Shown here: piece by piece, positions 39,706 to 52,993 of the stretch
How positions within the stretch are numbered: position 1 is the first letter of the stretch
Layout: each line of letters opens with the position of its first letter
Assembly (NCBI GenBank): GCA_013399305.1
Contig: VXAI01000310.1
Coordinates: forward strand, 73,471-137,470
DNA length: 64,000 nt
Source: Rostratula benghalensis
Taxonomy: Eukaryota; Chordata; Aves; Charadriiformes; Rostratulidae
Reading direction: 5' to 3'
Translations under genes and position numbers: made by a program
The notes under the pieces: generated by a model
Seen by the model: the letters and a program-made list of their open reading frames with translations, nothing else
Databases searched by the model: none
Told to the model about the DNA's origin: nothing

Positions 39706-41299
39706 GGCAGAAGACACAGAACACAGAATTCAGTCCTTTATTACTGGTACTTAAATTGTATTTAAAAGTAAACAGACTTTGAATTGCGCTAGCATGTTAG
39801 GCATTAGAGTTTAAAGCAGCCAGAAATTTCCTGGATAAGTCCTAAACCTTCCAAATTGGAGCATACAAATCAAGTTCAAAGACCCTTTACTAGATACACT
39901 TTGACAATATATTGTACTTGGAGTGAAACACCTTATCTATACTTCATTAAATATCTCACTGATTTTGGTAAGCTTTGATAATAACTACATGAACAGCCTT
40001 CACACAAAGAAAATAACATTTCTGCTCTTATAGCCTTCCAAGGAGAGCTTACCATGCAAATACGTGAAAACATACTTTTTTAAAAAAATACTCCTACATG
40101 AACAAAGCCTGTTTCTAGTAACTTGTGTTACATTTTTGGCTGTAACTACAAGACATACTCATGCTGAAGTCTAAAATGGATCAACACCAGCCCCCCCAAA
40201 AAAATAAAAATTAATGGGAAGTAGTGCAGGATTTTCCTGTTCTTTTAAAAACATCTCCTTACTGCCAGTTCTAACAGGGATCATAGATCTCGATTTTCCA
40301 TGATGACCAGGGCATTTTTATTTTACTGAAAGTATAATGCTTTGTTGTAATATTACTTTACCAGATGTAATTCATAATGAAGTTAAATATTTGTTTTTCT
40401 AAGGGGACAGACAAAGGGCTTTTGTTTCCAAAAGAAAAGCATAAACATTCGATGAGCCAATTAAGTACTTTAAATACATGCGTAACAGGTGCTGTAAGCC
40501 TGTACCATGTAATAATTCAGTCACAGTGGTACTAACACTATAAGGTAATTAGAAACACCAAACTCCATATAGTTCTTGCAATTGTATTTGTACATGAAAA
40601 AAATATTTATATAGGATTAATTATGTAATGTAAATTCAGATTACTAGTTCTCATTTATGTGATAATTTATATGCATCTGTATCCCTTTTCATATTTAAGA
40701 AAAGTGAAACAATTCATTATAACAAATTGTGTAGACAAAAAGAGAATTAGAGCCCAGAGTCTATGACAAAGTTCTTATAAACAGTTACTGTGCTGCTTCC
40801 CATGCGGTTAAGTGAATGAAATAAATGTTTTCACAAATCTTATTGGTGCAATGGATTGTGGCAAACTTGCTCCAACATTCAATACTATTGCTTTGAACAG
40901 CTTTTGCTTACTAAGTTAAACTCAAATTCTCAGACGGAAAACATTTGGGCCATTTGCAGAACGGGCTGTTGCCAGTATTTGCTGACTTAACCCAGCAGAT
41001 GTGAAATGCCATAGATGCTAATACAGTACAATTTGCTTTTGCCAATCTCAACAATGATTTTGCTGCTTGGGGTTATGTTCCACTGATGTTTCCTGGCTTT
41101 GTACAGCAGCATTCGCTGCTACAAAGAACATAGCAGCATCTGTTATTTTTCAGGTAGTTGAGCATAATCTCAGCCATGGGAGGCATTATCTATAGTTTCA
41201 AATGTCCTGGAGGAAATAACAATAATAATAATAAAAAAAAAAAAATCAGTGAAAAGGACTTGAAATATCAGAACTTTACTGTTCTTGTTGTATATCAGC

Positions 41300-41324
41300 A
41301 AACTCAGTTTCAGAAACTGAGTTT
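41300..41324. repeat. Perfect 12-bp inverted repeat, 1-base centre
   Basis: AAACTCAGTTTC (41300-41311), one A, then GAAACTGAGTTT (41313-41324). The arms are perfectly complementary and could extrude as a small cruciform or mark a dyad binding site. Confidence 0.9.
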
Positions 41325-41380
41325 CTTTTTTCAGAATGTCATATATTTCATAGCAAAATATTTTTTTATTTCTTGTACAG

Positions 41381-41403
41381 TACAATAAATTTAATTTATT
41401 GTA
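41381..41403. repeat. Perfect 10-bp inverted repeat, 3-base centre
   Basis: TACAATAAAT (41381-41390), TTA, then ATTTATTGTA (41394-41403). The arms are perfect and very AT-rich. It lies 57 bases from the other palindrome. Confidence 0.9.
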
Positions 41404-41748
41404 TGATGCTGTACAGTAACAGTATTGTAATGTGTGTACACAGTTTTGGTTACAGAATCTAATCACACCACTATCAGTTAGTCCAATAATTCTCATTAAA
41501 ATTTTATGGAAAGACAGCCATACTGAATCAGAGCCTCAATGGCTAACCCTAAGTATTCCTGGATTAAATACGGTTTACTCACAAAAGAAACTAACGGTAA
41601 ATATCACAAAAGTGTAACATATTAGCCAAAGCAGACCTTGAAATGTTTTGAAAGGTCAGAAAAAATCAGAGTCCGAGACAATTTTAAAAAGACAATTTCC
41701 TAGAATTGGGAGAAGCATTTAGATACTAGCATACTCTGACTTTTTTTG

Positions 41749-42055
41749 GGCATATCGTTAGAGACCTGTAATGACATGCACATTTGTTTTGTGATTGAAC
41801 TGTGTATTACAATTGCTACACTTTGCTAAATGTAATTTGTATTTGTATTGTGATTGAACTGTATATTACAATTGCTACACTCTGCTAAACGTAATTTGTA
41901 CTTGCACTGTGATTTAAGTGCATTGCTGTATCACTCTGCTAAATCAAAATCCCATGTAACTTCAACTAATTTCAAATAAGAAAATTCTGTGTTATTCATG
42001 AAACCCTCCACACGTGGAATATCTAAAAGAACCTGGTCAGAGTATATTTAATTCT
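41749..42055. repeat. Dispersed repeat copy 2 with three 59-bp tandem units
   Basis: GGGCATATCGTTAGAGACC leads into three tandem units whose GTGATT motifs start at 41791, 41850 and 41909, exactly 59 bases apart. Units 1 and 2 share GTGATTGAACTGT followed by ATTACAATTGCTACACT and TGCTAAA. The tail AAATCAAAATCCCATG, TTCAACTAATTTCAAATAAG and ATCTAAAAGAACCTGGTCAGAG matches copy 3 closely. A CR1 begins about 300 bases later. Confidence 0.85.
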
Positions 42056-42354
42056 GATATTAACTCGCTCAGTTGGCAGGATGTTCCCAAGGGTGAGCAG
42101 TATTCATTAAAGCAGTAATCATTACTTTGGCAAAAACATGCTTTCTGATTTGGTATAAATCACAAATAAGAACCTAAAGGAGAAAATCTGTTCTGTGATT
42201 AAGAATGGGTAGTTTTAAGACTGGCTGCAGACAGGAATACTACCATTTAAAAGAGGAAACAGAATTAATATAAATACTAGCAGGGGCTGTAAAGATTTCA
42301 CCAGTAACTTTGAAAGACGGGATGGGAAAACCATAATCAGGATTTAATCAGGCT

Positions 42355-43399
42355 GAAGGATAGAAGCCAGAGAGTTGTGATCAATGAGATGGAGTGTAGT
42401 TGGAGGCCTGTATCAAGTGGAGTCACTCGGGGACCGGTACTGGGCTCAGTATTATTCAATATATTCATCGATGACTTAAATGAGGGAGTAGAGTGCACTA
42501 TCAGCAAGTTTGCTGATGACACCAAACTGGGAGGAGTGTCTGACACACCAGAAGGCCATGCTGCCATTCAGTGAGAGCTGGACAGGCTGGAGAGCTGGGC
42601 AGAGAGAAATTTAATGAAGTGTAACAAGGGCAAGTGTTGAGTCTTGCATCTGGGCAAGAACAACCCCAGGTACTGGTATAGGTTGGGAAATGACCTGTTG
42701 GAGACCAGTGCAGGGGAAAGGGACCGTAGGGTCCTGGTAGACAGCAAGATGACCATGAGCCAGCAATGTGACCTTGTGGCCAAGAAGGCCAATGGCATCC
42801 TGGGATGTATTAGAAGGGGTGTGAATGTGGTCGAAAGAGGTTCTCTTCCCCCTCTACTCTGCCCTGGTGAGACCACATCTGGAATATTGTGTCCAGTTCT
42901 GGGCCCCTCAGTTCCAGAACGACAGGGAAGTCCTTGAGATAGTCCAGGGCAGGGCTACAAAGATGATTAAGGGAGTGGAGCATCTCCCCTATGAGGAAAG
43001 GCTGAGGGAGCTGGGTCTCTTTAGCTTGGAGAAGAGGAGACTGAGGGGTGACCTCATTCATGTTTACAAATATGTATAGGGTGAGTGTCAGGAGGATGGA
43101 GCCAGGCTCTTCTCAGTGATGGCCAATGACAGGACAAGAGGCAATGTCTACAAGTTGGAACAAATAAGGTTCCACTTAAATGTGAGAAAAAACTTCACAG
43201 TGAGGGTGACGGAGCACTGGAATGGGCTGCCCAGTGAGGCTGTGGAGTCTCCTTCTCAAAGGAGATACTCAAAACCTGCCTGGACACGTTCCTGTGTGAT
43301 CTGATCTAGGTGCTCCTGCTCCAGCAGGAGGGTTGGACTAGATGATCTTTCGAGGTCCCTTCCAATCCCTGATATTCTGCAATTCTGTGATGCTGTGAC
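42355..43399 (+). mobile_element. CR1 LINE, 5'-truncated, complete 3' end
   Basis: Starts within the reverse transcriptase (SQRVVIN, then [20 protein letters not shown]) and keeps the catalytic motif as FADD in [11 protein letters not shown] (about 42505-42537). It continues through [34 protein letters not shown] and [19 protein letters not shown]. It ends with GGTTGGACTAGATGATCTTTC and ATTCTGCAATTCTGTGATGC, a normal CR1 tail. About 1,045 bases, with a frameshift near 42830. The least decayed CR1 in the window and a standard 5'-truncated insertion. Confidence 0.93.
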
Positions 43400-43963
43400 T
43401 TTTCATGGATAGCAGAATAAAGTACTGATCCCATTGGTATTTAGGACAAATTTACAAATCTGAAAAATTAAAAGGCTCCGTCAAGTTGAAGAAAGGAAAA
43501 AAATCGCAGAGCGTCTCAGGTTGCCGGGTATTTACTCATGAGAAGTAGTGACATTAGAAGAGGAGAAATGAACACATAGCATGCTGAAACAAGAAACAGA
43601 TAGAAAAGATAACATAATGCATACACAATATACACAGAGAATCAAAGTAAGTTCTTAGACTCACAAGTTGCAGCCTCAAATCTTATGCGATGCCCACACA
43701 AGCAAGGATCATTTACTATGGTCTACTGAAACAGACCATTTACTATGATCTGCTCATTCAAGTCATGGCCATCATCTATGCCAAGGACAATGAATAATCA
43801 AGAGATACCTGGTTTGATACTGATCCTTTTGAGCGTGACGATTCTGGTGGGTCATGAGAAGAAAGTATTATGAAAGTGTTTGCTCCCATGGCAAAAAACA
43901 CAAGAACAAAGAAAGAAATTGGCTTACACCAACTGCAACTCACATATTCCCTCCCAGAGACTG

Positions 43964-44225
43964 CAAACATCCAGCATTGTGACAATGAGCATATTATTAG
44001 ACACCAGTAAGGAAACTCACATTTGTATTAAGACTGAATTACATATTTCAATTGCTACACTCTCTTAAATGTAGTGTGTACTTTATTGTGATTTGAGTGC
44101 ACACTGTACCACTCTGCTAAATCAAAATCCCATTAACTTCAACTGACTTCAAATAAGTAAATATTCTATTATGCACTGAATTTTCCATATGTAGAATACC
44201 AAAAAGGACCCTGTCAGACTGTACT
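43964..44225. repeat. Dispersed repeat copy 3 (59-bp-unit family, 2 units)
   Basis: ATCCAGCATTGTGACAATGAGC, ATTAGACACCAGTAAGG and CACATTTGTATTAAGACTGAATT are followed by CAATTGCTACACTCTCTTAAATG and a second GTGATTTGAGTGC unit 58 bases after the first. The tail AAATCAAAATCCCATTAACTTC and ACCAAAAAGGACCCTGTCAGAC is shared with copy 2. It shares its left block with copy 1. Confidence 0.85.
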
Positions 44226-47200
44226 GGAACCCAACTTCTTCCTCTAGCAAATGGCAAAATAACTAAAATCTATTTGATTTACATCACTGTGGTGTTGACA
44301 AAACAAATAATTTTGAGGAAGCTCTGAGGACTTGTGTAGAAAATCAGTTTACATAACTTGTAAAACTAAGCTTACAGGACTAGAGCATTGACATTTTTTA
44401 AAACTATCACTTTATTTTGCTTACTAATTCTTGCAACAAAATCAGTCATTAATTCAAGCACTGAACCACACAAGTATCTGATAATTACAAGGGTTAAAAT
44501 TAATCTTTCATCCATTGAATTCCCTTAATAGCTGCATAACTTTTTTGTGAATATGTAATGAAGAATTAAGCCCCAACAGTTAAGGCTCAGGCTGCCATAG
44601 ATGTGTACCAATTCTGCCTATCTAAGCTGAAGCACAAGCAACAAATTATTATTGATACTAAAAAAATGCCTGGCTCCAGGAACACGGACAACTACCATGA
44701 CCAAAAGCCAAGCTCAAAGGTAACCCACTAGTTAAACAATGATTTAAATATATGGACATAAGGTCATATAGCGAGAGATGTTCTTGCAGCTGTATGAACT
44801 GCCAACATGAAATATGCATACCATATTTGTATTTTAAGTTCCATTTTTATCTATATGCACATTATCATTATTCCAGTAATTTTAAGTGTCTTTACACTGG
44901 GCAAGTTTAAGGAATAGCAACCGTAGTTATACTTTAGTTCAAAGAGGCGTTTCATCAAAGTCAAAATAGAAAAAAAGAAAACCTGCTGGAATTAACTGTG
45001 TAGCCTATCACCAAAAATCGTAGCTGTCAGTGCAAAACCATTACAAGAACAGACTACAAGGTAAAGACTGGCAGATATCTGCTCTCATGAAATGCTTTAA
45101 TTCACAGCACTGTAAAAGACTTATTACAGCTGCTTTCTCCATTCCATTCCCCCACGTAATTTTTTTTTACAGTTTTTAAACTAGCACAATTTTTACTTTG
45201 CATTCCAATTCCATTTGCTTGCAGTCGCTGTACTTACCAGCTAGAAGTATTGATCAATTAAAATTAGACCAGAATTTTTAGGAACATTCACATACTTACT
45301 GATTTAATAATGAAACACAATAGTTTGCCACACAGTTTCAAGAACTTACTAAGACTCATTTAAACTAACCAACTCCAAAAGCAGAATATGTATTATAACT
45401 TACATTTCTTTCATATAATTAACCTGAAGGTCCAACTATGTATAACTTTATCCTGGTATTTGGTACATATGATGTCAACAATACAAAATTAGTGTATCAT
45501 AAAAGATTCAATGAAATACATACACATCTCTACAAAAAAGAAAAACCCATTATTTTATTTCATTATTCCTCATTATTTATTATATGCTATAATACTTATA
45601 CTGCAGAGCAGATTCACCAGCACATTCTTGGTTTATGCCACTCTAGAAACAAAAACTAGTAACAAGTAGGTAAAAAATATGTTATGCTTACTTTATAACT
45701 CTGAGGCAGCACAAATGTAACCTATGTCAATATAACATTCCAGCACAAGTGCCTCTGGGCAAAACACAAGTGAAATTTTGAGGAACCATGTTACTAGAAC
45801 TCTCACAGTTAAGAATGTGCTGAAATTCTTCACTGAACCAAGGCCTTAGGTAGTTACTTATGTTCATAAATTAAGTATGGAAAATGCAAAACAGAAAGAT
45901 TTGATCACAGGTTCAAATTCATGTGACAAATCAGTGCCTAAATTTGAATTATAATTAATATCTTCAGGATGCAGCCCCTGCATAAATTACGAAGACAAAT
46001 ATGCCATAAATACTCCGTACAGTAGACAACAATTGCATTCAACCTCCTTCAAGAATCAATTTCTTAAGTATAATTATTTTGTGCATTTAAAAAAAAAAAC
46101 TACACACACTTTTCAGCCAAGATAAAGCATTTAGTAAAACCCCATTGGCACTAAAATCAAGTAACTTCCAATATTGATGGTTTAGAAAGCAGCTTCAGTG
46201 ATAACATCTTTGGTTTTTTTCTTAATTTGGAGACAAAAAAATTAATATTATGCTATCTTGGAACTAAGATAATTTATTAGCCAACCCTCTGTACCAATAT
46301 CTCAGGGAACTAATCCTCATTAAATATAAGTCATACATTTTTTGTGTTTCTCCTTGGGCCGTTATAGAAACAGAAGCTCAACTCCAGAAGATAATCTTAC
46401 AGAAAAAACATCTGTCTCCTTGGCATATGTCATATCCAGTTTACCTACCAACTCTATAGCTACCGTTGAGAAGGTTACTGAGAGGTTGCATTAATGCAGC
46501 AGGAACACTATTTGCATTTAGATACACTAGATAGTGAGAAATTATACTTGCCCCTTTATCTATAACTGAAGTTCTAGCCACTTCCTTAAAAGGTGAAATA
46601 TTATATTTTACATTTTTTTTAAAAGCAACGGAATTACAGCCGTAAGATTCATCTAGAGGACAATGAGTTTTTAATGATCACCACATATACCACTGTCCAG
46701 CAAATGAGGCATAAACGTTAGAGGAACTGGTTTGTTTTCCCCTCTTGAATCAAAATAATGGCTACTCTTAGGTCCTGGCATTTGTAGGTGTCTGCTATAA
46801 GGCAGATAAGCTCTGCTTGTGAAAGATGTCAAGGGACAAGAGCTGCGAGTGGCAATAATCAGAGCTGTCAGTTCTTGCCACTGCTGGAGATCAGCTGCTA
46901 GCCCACAAGGCTGACAAGAGTACTAGACACTTAGGGAAAGCTTATATTCGACCTTTCAACACTTCCCTTTATTAAATATCTACTAAAGATTCTAACACAA
47001 TTTTTTAAAGTTTTTTGAGTCTTCAAGATACCACGCTACATAAATGCTAGAACTTTCTCTTAATTATAATCTAGAAAATGGAATTTAAACAAATCAGAAG
47101 CAATGTAGCTACCAGAAAAAAAGGAGAGAAAGTCCAGTTTATTAGCACAGTGATACCGTTGCAAGCGGTAGATAGCGCTGGTCTCTTCCAATTCCAGATG

Positions 47201-50200
47201 ATGAAGAATGAAAAATGCAAATTCTGTATTTGATTTATTGATACTTACACGATAACTCTTCAGCCACTAAAAAAAATAGATTAATACAGTATGGCAATGA
47301 AAGCAACACTGCAAATCATAATACTAACATGGCAAAAATACATGTGCCTCGATCAATTGGTTAACAAATCCTTCTCTGCCTCCTAAGTCACACGAGGAAT
47401 AAAGAGTTAACGTTTATTTCTGAAATAAGTAAGAATCTTCAAGCAGAATTTGTCATTTTAAGCTCTGGAGTAAAAGCATCCTAATTGCATCTACAAGTGT
47501 AATTTTGCCCTATTTCAGCATGCTTAACCTATAAATGACATTGCTGAACATGGCTTATATGGCTTGACTTCCAGTATCATTTCAAGCACATCTCTCCGTA
47601 TGCTAAGAGGGAACATAAAAAATGAAGCAGCTTTATTTTATGTCATAGCAGAAGGAAAACTACAGCTGTGAAACTAGCAATTTTCACTAATCAAACTCTT
47701 GTCCAAGCCACTCTTTCGATTCACTGTAGTTTTCTTTTTCTGTTTCCTATCTTACAAAGTAACGAAAGGAAAATTACTTTGAACTTCTGAATCATATTTA
47801 AAACACTAAAAATTGTATACAAATAAACTCATATTGAATTCAATCTATACACTATTATTATATCATTTAGGGCAACGGGAAATGTTAGTCTACTTCAATC
47901 TTAAAACAGTTTCTAATGTTGCATGCCCAAATATTGCTGCAAAGAAATCTGTGGGACCAATCAATGTGCATCCAAAGTAAGTATGCTTTCTCCTTCTGCT
48001 GAATTTGCTTTTTTATTGCCTAAGTGAGCAGAACTACAACTGCATTAAAACACAAAAGAATAATATTACCACAAGCTAACATACTGCATTGAGCATAAAC
48101 CCAAGGTTCATTACATAAAAATTATTAGTACTTTGAGTATGACATACAGCTCACACTGTACTGCTGCACTTATTTTTCTAAACTGGCAGCCAGAGCTATA
48201 ATTTCTGGGATTGATTTTCCAGTCCCCAGTACTTCTCATTGCTCAGACCTTTAGGCATTAATTCTACAAAAGCAATTGTAATAAGGGAAACTCAGAATTC
48301 AGATGTACATAGGGAAAGTCTTCAGGGAGATTGGAAGAAAAAAAAAAAAACTCACACCACCACCAAGAAATAATTAATCCAATCATTTTTCTGTAGAATA
48401 AACACTCAGGTGATAAAGAAATATACACATATAGAAGCATACGCAGTGATAAAAATATCAAATTCAATGTCCAAGTGACCCTGTGCAAAACCTAAATTTC
48501 TGCTGAAGGATTCTGTAACAGTGAATCCAGATAGTCTCTGCTAAAATTTAAGTATGCTGTTAAATATGATAGTATTCCATTTCCAAAATTATGATTCTGA
48601 AATGGCTGACTGTCAAAAAATGCTGCCTCCATATTGTTACCAATCTCTGATCACCTCTATTCACAGAAACTTCCTAATAGAACCCTAGTATCTGAGGACT
48701 TAAAATATATTAATTTGAATATAAATTATCTGTATCAGAAATGGCTACAGACTACCTAACTCATGGAAAGTGACATGATTTGCACACAAACTATAAAGCC
48801 CCAATTTCCTAATTTTTCATAACAACATTAGCTCATAGCTTCTTCTTCCTCCATTTGGTTTACATTCATGGTTTTACTAGACCCAGATAAATTAAAACAT
48901 GAGCTAATATATCAATACATAAATCGTCCCTGTACAAGAACAGATGAACTAAAAATTTACAGTACCAAGAGACTATAGTATCATAAACATTACCAGCGTC
49001 ATTTTTATTAATAAAAATAAAAACAAAACAAAACAAAATCTAAAAAAAAAAAAAAAACCACACAAACAAGAAGCCCCTTTGTAACATGGAGCATAGTCAT
49101 ACTGATGATCCCTCAGGTGACTGACAACATTCTTGAACACAATCAGAAAAACCTCCTTTGACTAGCACTCATCCAACCACAGATCTTTAACTCGCATGCC
49201 AGCACGTGCCAGGAAAGCCAATGAGGCTTCAGTTTGGCAGCCTCCCTCAGCAGTTCTTCTGTCTCTGTCTTGGATGTAAACATTCTGCTCACCCAAAATC
49301 TATGGTCTCCTGGTGTTCTCAGAAGAGCATGCTGATAAATTATATCGCAAAGAGGAAACAGAATTATGCAAATAATATCAAATTCCAATTTCAGCTAGGA
49401 AGTACCAATAACTGTCATGGCCAATAAAACTCTTAATTATTTCCTTCAATCAATAAACAGACAAGTACTTAATAGCTACTTGAAATGATTCTAAGACAAT
49501 GTTTTCTTTCCTAACAGAATACACCCTTATCTACCAGAAGGGCAATCGTCATGTAAAGAGGAAAGACTGGAAAGTATATGACTTCTTGTTGGGATGCTGC
49601 TATTTTCACATAAAATTAGGACAGCAGGATACTGACAAAGTTGGGATGAGACAGCTCATAAAGGGCAGAATCCTTGAGATTAACAAACCAGTGTCACCGC
49701 ATCACCATCCAGCCAGATTATATCATATACAATCTTTGCTAAAATAGGACTTTTACACTATGTGTTAACTGTAACATTGAAAAAGCACCAGCAGGCAAAA
49801 GGAACAGAATCTCTAATTAAAAAGAGCAATTTCATTGCAACCCACCACATATTTAGATCTTTAATTACTTTACTAGAATAATCTTAATATTAATATCAGC
49901 CTTTTTGTGCAAATTACCATAACACTTTCTGAAATATGCTCTGTCTACCCCTCAAGGTATCCAAGCATACTCATGTGATACCAATCATGGGCCTAAGCTG
50001 TCTCTAATTTTCAGAAAGATGCTTAACAGCTAACTGAAGTATCATGCCTGGCAAACTGAGGCTCAGACCAAAAAAGAGAAAGAAAAAACATGGTCCTCTC
50101 AAACTAATTATATGGGAAAAACCAATCAACAACTTCAGGTGTGGAACTAGGAGAGAGACTTATTGATGGGGAAGCAGGTAAATTAGTGTACCCAGCTCCA

Positions 50201-52104
50201 CAATGCCTAAATTGGTGCTAACTAAAAGCATGGTATCCCTTAGTTGCAAGAAGAATAATCAATTAACTGGCACACTGCCTGCCTCTGAAGTCAGAAAAGT
50301 TTATCTGTACCTGCAAGAAACAGCTGCTGCTGACTAGAGGTAATAATTGAGGAGAAAAAAAGATCCAGAAAGCCAGCAAGACTCTTGTATCACCTAAAGT
50401 ATAAAAGAGGAGCTCATAAAAAAATGGAGGTACAAAGCACGGGTAAACACAGAGGTGTACAGCAATGCTGGAATCTGACCTGTAGCCACAGAAACAGTAT
50501 CAGCCCCATTCTGCACTACACAGAGTATCAGAGTGCTTAAGCGAGTGCAGAGACCAGTCTCCAGTGCTGCTAACTGAAGAGATTCTGGAGAATGGGACCT
50601 GAAAAACCTGTGCATCACAGAAATAAAATGCCAGGAAAAATGAATGTATTTGTTTTTCATTTTGATGGATAGGTCTGATGTACAGTTCGATAAGCCTCAC
50701 AAGCCAAGTTTGATAGAATAAAGTAGCTTTATTCATCAACTTTGGCTGGCTGTATATATGATTGCTGGGTAAAGCAGATTTACTTTTTCCATTTACTTCA
50801 GAGAAGCAAATCCCTATCTTGGGTAAACTACTTAGTTTTTTAGCCTATCTGCACAAGATGGTGGCTCTCTAAATTAAAGCACACAAGTAAGCTCCCAAAA
50901 GGTGCATCTGAGAAGTTCTGAGTATTATCATTGGGTATCTAGTTACAGAACACTAAATTTCACAGCTGCATTACTATTGTACTTACTTATTTTGTGCAGA
51001 ATTCTGTTCTGTATATCTCTGGTGTTTATCATTGTTATTTATGGATATGCTTCTTTTTCTTAATTTTTACTTCATTCTGTCTCTTGCAGTGCCTGAAGGT
51101 ACCATACAGTATACAATAACATGTATATCTGCAATCTATAGTGAAGATCTGGACATGGGTGTTCAAAATGATTGCCTTATATTATGCTTCTTATTTATGC
51201 AATTAAGTTAAACAATGAAATTTCATGGTCACTACTCAGTATTAAAATAATAATAATAAAAAATTAAATTCCAAAAATGTCAAATCAGAAGTCCAGTCTT
51301 ACACACTCCCAGGAAGGCCATTTACCCTGCTTCCAGTTGCTTTGTGCCACTTAAAAGTGAGTAGACAACTGCTCTAAGAAAATTTGTCAAGAATTGTTCA
51401 GCTGGAGAAACAGAGAGTAGAACTGTTGTTGATTTCTAATACGGCAAGGGTTTTTTCATTATGACTAAAAACAGAACCATGTTTTTCCACCTCTTTTTTC
51501 ATTTGTGAAAATATGGTACATACTTTCAACATCTTGCACACTATTAACTTCTTGCAAACCTGCACACTACTACTTAGATACAGGCAGAAGCATATGTAGA
51601 GATACAAGACATATAGATGGGATATGCATCAAAATCAGCTTTTAAATTACAATTTTAAATCCATAGAGTAAAATTGATTCACCAGAACTACAGGGGGAGA
51701 GATGTTCATTCTTTCCATATGAAACTAAACAAAAGCCTGGAAATCAATACATATGTAAAGACTCTTGATAAATTTTTGATGATACCCGGCAGTTTAGTAC
51801 ATTAAGACACTGGATCCCAAATGTCCAATGTCTATCAAAAAAAAATACAAAAGGGAAAAGTAACTTTAAAGCAGTACAGGGGATTATGGCTTACACCCAA
51901 GATCTGTATTCAAAGGATTCATATGCCCCTTTTACCTATGTTTACACAATTCAAAACTTGTTTTTAAACACAATTGCTGTGAGTTCTAAAATTTGGTCAG
52001 TGAATATCCATGATTTAAGTGCCATCATATTATTCAGAGCGTTTTGTAAAGACAGATGCAATGCCTTTAGAAGAATTTGAGTGAAAATAGGCAAAAAATA
52101 CATG

Positions 52105-52748
52105 ACCTGTCTGAACATCAGGCAGCAGCGTGCCCAGGCAGCCACAAAGGCCAACAACATCTTGGTTTGTATCAGGAACAGTGTGGTGAGTAGGACTCAG
52201 GAGGTGATCATCCCCCTGTACTCGGCACAGGTGAGGCTCCACCCAGATCAAGTACTGTGTCCTGTTTTGGCCCTCTATCACAAAAAGAGACATTGAGGTG
52301 CTGAAGCGGGCCTGGAGAAGGACAACAAAACTGGTGAGGGGTCTGGAGGTCTTATGAGGAGCAGCTGAGGGATCTGGTCACTGTTCAGTCTAGAGACAAG
52401 GAGGCCAAGGGGAGACCTTATCGCTCTCTCCAACCTGAAAGGAGAGTGTAGAGCGGCAGGGGTTCTTCTCCCAACTCACAGGCAATAGAACAAGAGGAAA
52501 TGGCCTCAAGTTGCACCAGGGAAGGTTCAGATTGGGTAGGAGGAAAATTTCTACACAGAAAGGGTTATTAAGCATTGGAATGGGCTGCCCAGAGAAGTGG
52601 TTGAGGCACCATCCCTGGAGGTGTTCCAAAAATGGGTTAACATGGTTCTTAGGGACATGGTTTAGTGGTGGTTTCTGTCAGTGCTAGTTTAACAGGTGGA
52701 CTAGATGATCTGAAAGTTCCCTTCCAACCTAGACAATTATATGATTCA
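52105..52748 (+). mobile_element. CR1 LINE 3' fragment
   Basis: Plus-strand CR1 C-terminal region. [20 protein letters not shown], then [14 protein letters not shown], with a frameshift before the CYHKKRH-like stretch. The 3' UTR has the bird-typical GGACATGGTTTAGTGGTGG followed by GGTGGACTAGATGATCTGAAAG and TTCCAACCTAGACAATTATATGATTC. It ends about 130 bases from the exon D donor. The tail differs in sequence from the 43.4 kb copy, so it belongs to another CR1 subfamily. Confidence 0.9.
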
Positions 52749-52881
52749 GAGGCCTCACTGTTTACATTTCCCATGCAGAAAGAAATTATTTCATCTTGGT
52801 TGTTTTTGCCAATGCCTACAAATATGGTCTCATAAAGACAGAAAAACATCCCTAGAAAAATGTATTAAATAGTACACTCAC

Positions 52882-52993
52882 CTTCATCACTAGTTGCCTG
52901 CTGTTTAACTAAAGTCATTGGAGATCTAGCTGGGGGTTTATTTAGGGGATGACGCCAACTCTTAGATATTTTCTTTCTTTCAACTTCCACTGA
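52882..52993 (-). CDS. KDM4C: KDM4C internal exon D: conserved SKSWRHPL motif
   Basis: The exon has 37 codons plus one base. It carries the strongly conserved KDM4 motif SKSWRHPL, then [14 protein letters not shown], nearly identical to mammalian KDM4C. The acceptor is CCTTTTCAG/TCAGTG and the donor GAAG/GTGAGT, both near consensus. The sharp change from a variable N-terminal third (SVEVERKKI) to this block marks the end of the acidic linker and the approach to the PHD half. A CR1 fragment ends about 130 bases beyond the donor, inside the following 22.4 kb intron. Confidence 0.96.

Larger units (their letters stand above)
30479..52881 (-). other. KDM4C: KDM4C intron D-E, 22.4 kb
   Basis: The longest intron in the window and the one with most insertions: three CR1 loci, two solo LTRs, the three-copy 59-bp-unit repeat and two perfect-arm palindromes, all listed separately. 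Stretches 35107-39458 and 44226-52104 show only AT-rich unique sequence and simple A-rich runs, such as (AAAAC)n near 49015-49038. Confidence 0.8.

Noticed and set aside
47249..47266. Possible 18-base KDM4C micro-exon (minus strand) with poly-T tract plus AG acceptor and GTAAGT donor
   Set aside because: Joined between exons D and E it would create a TAA at the junction, while D to E directly is in frame and matches mammals.
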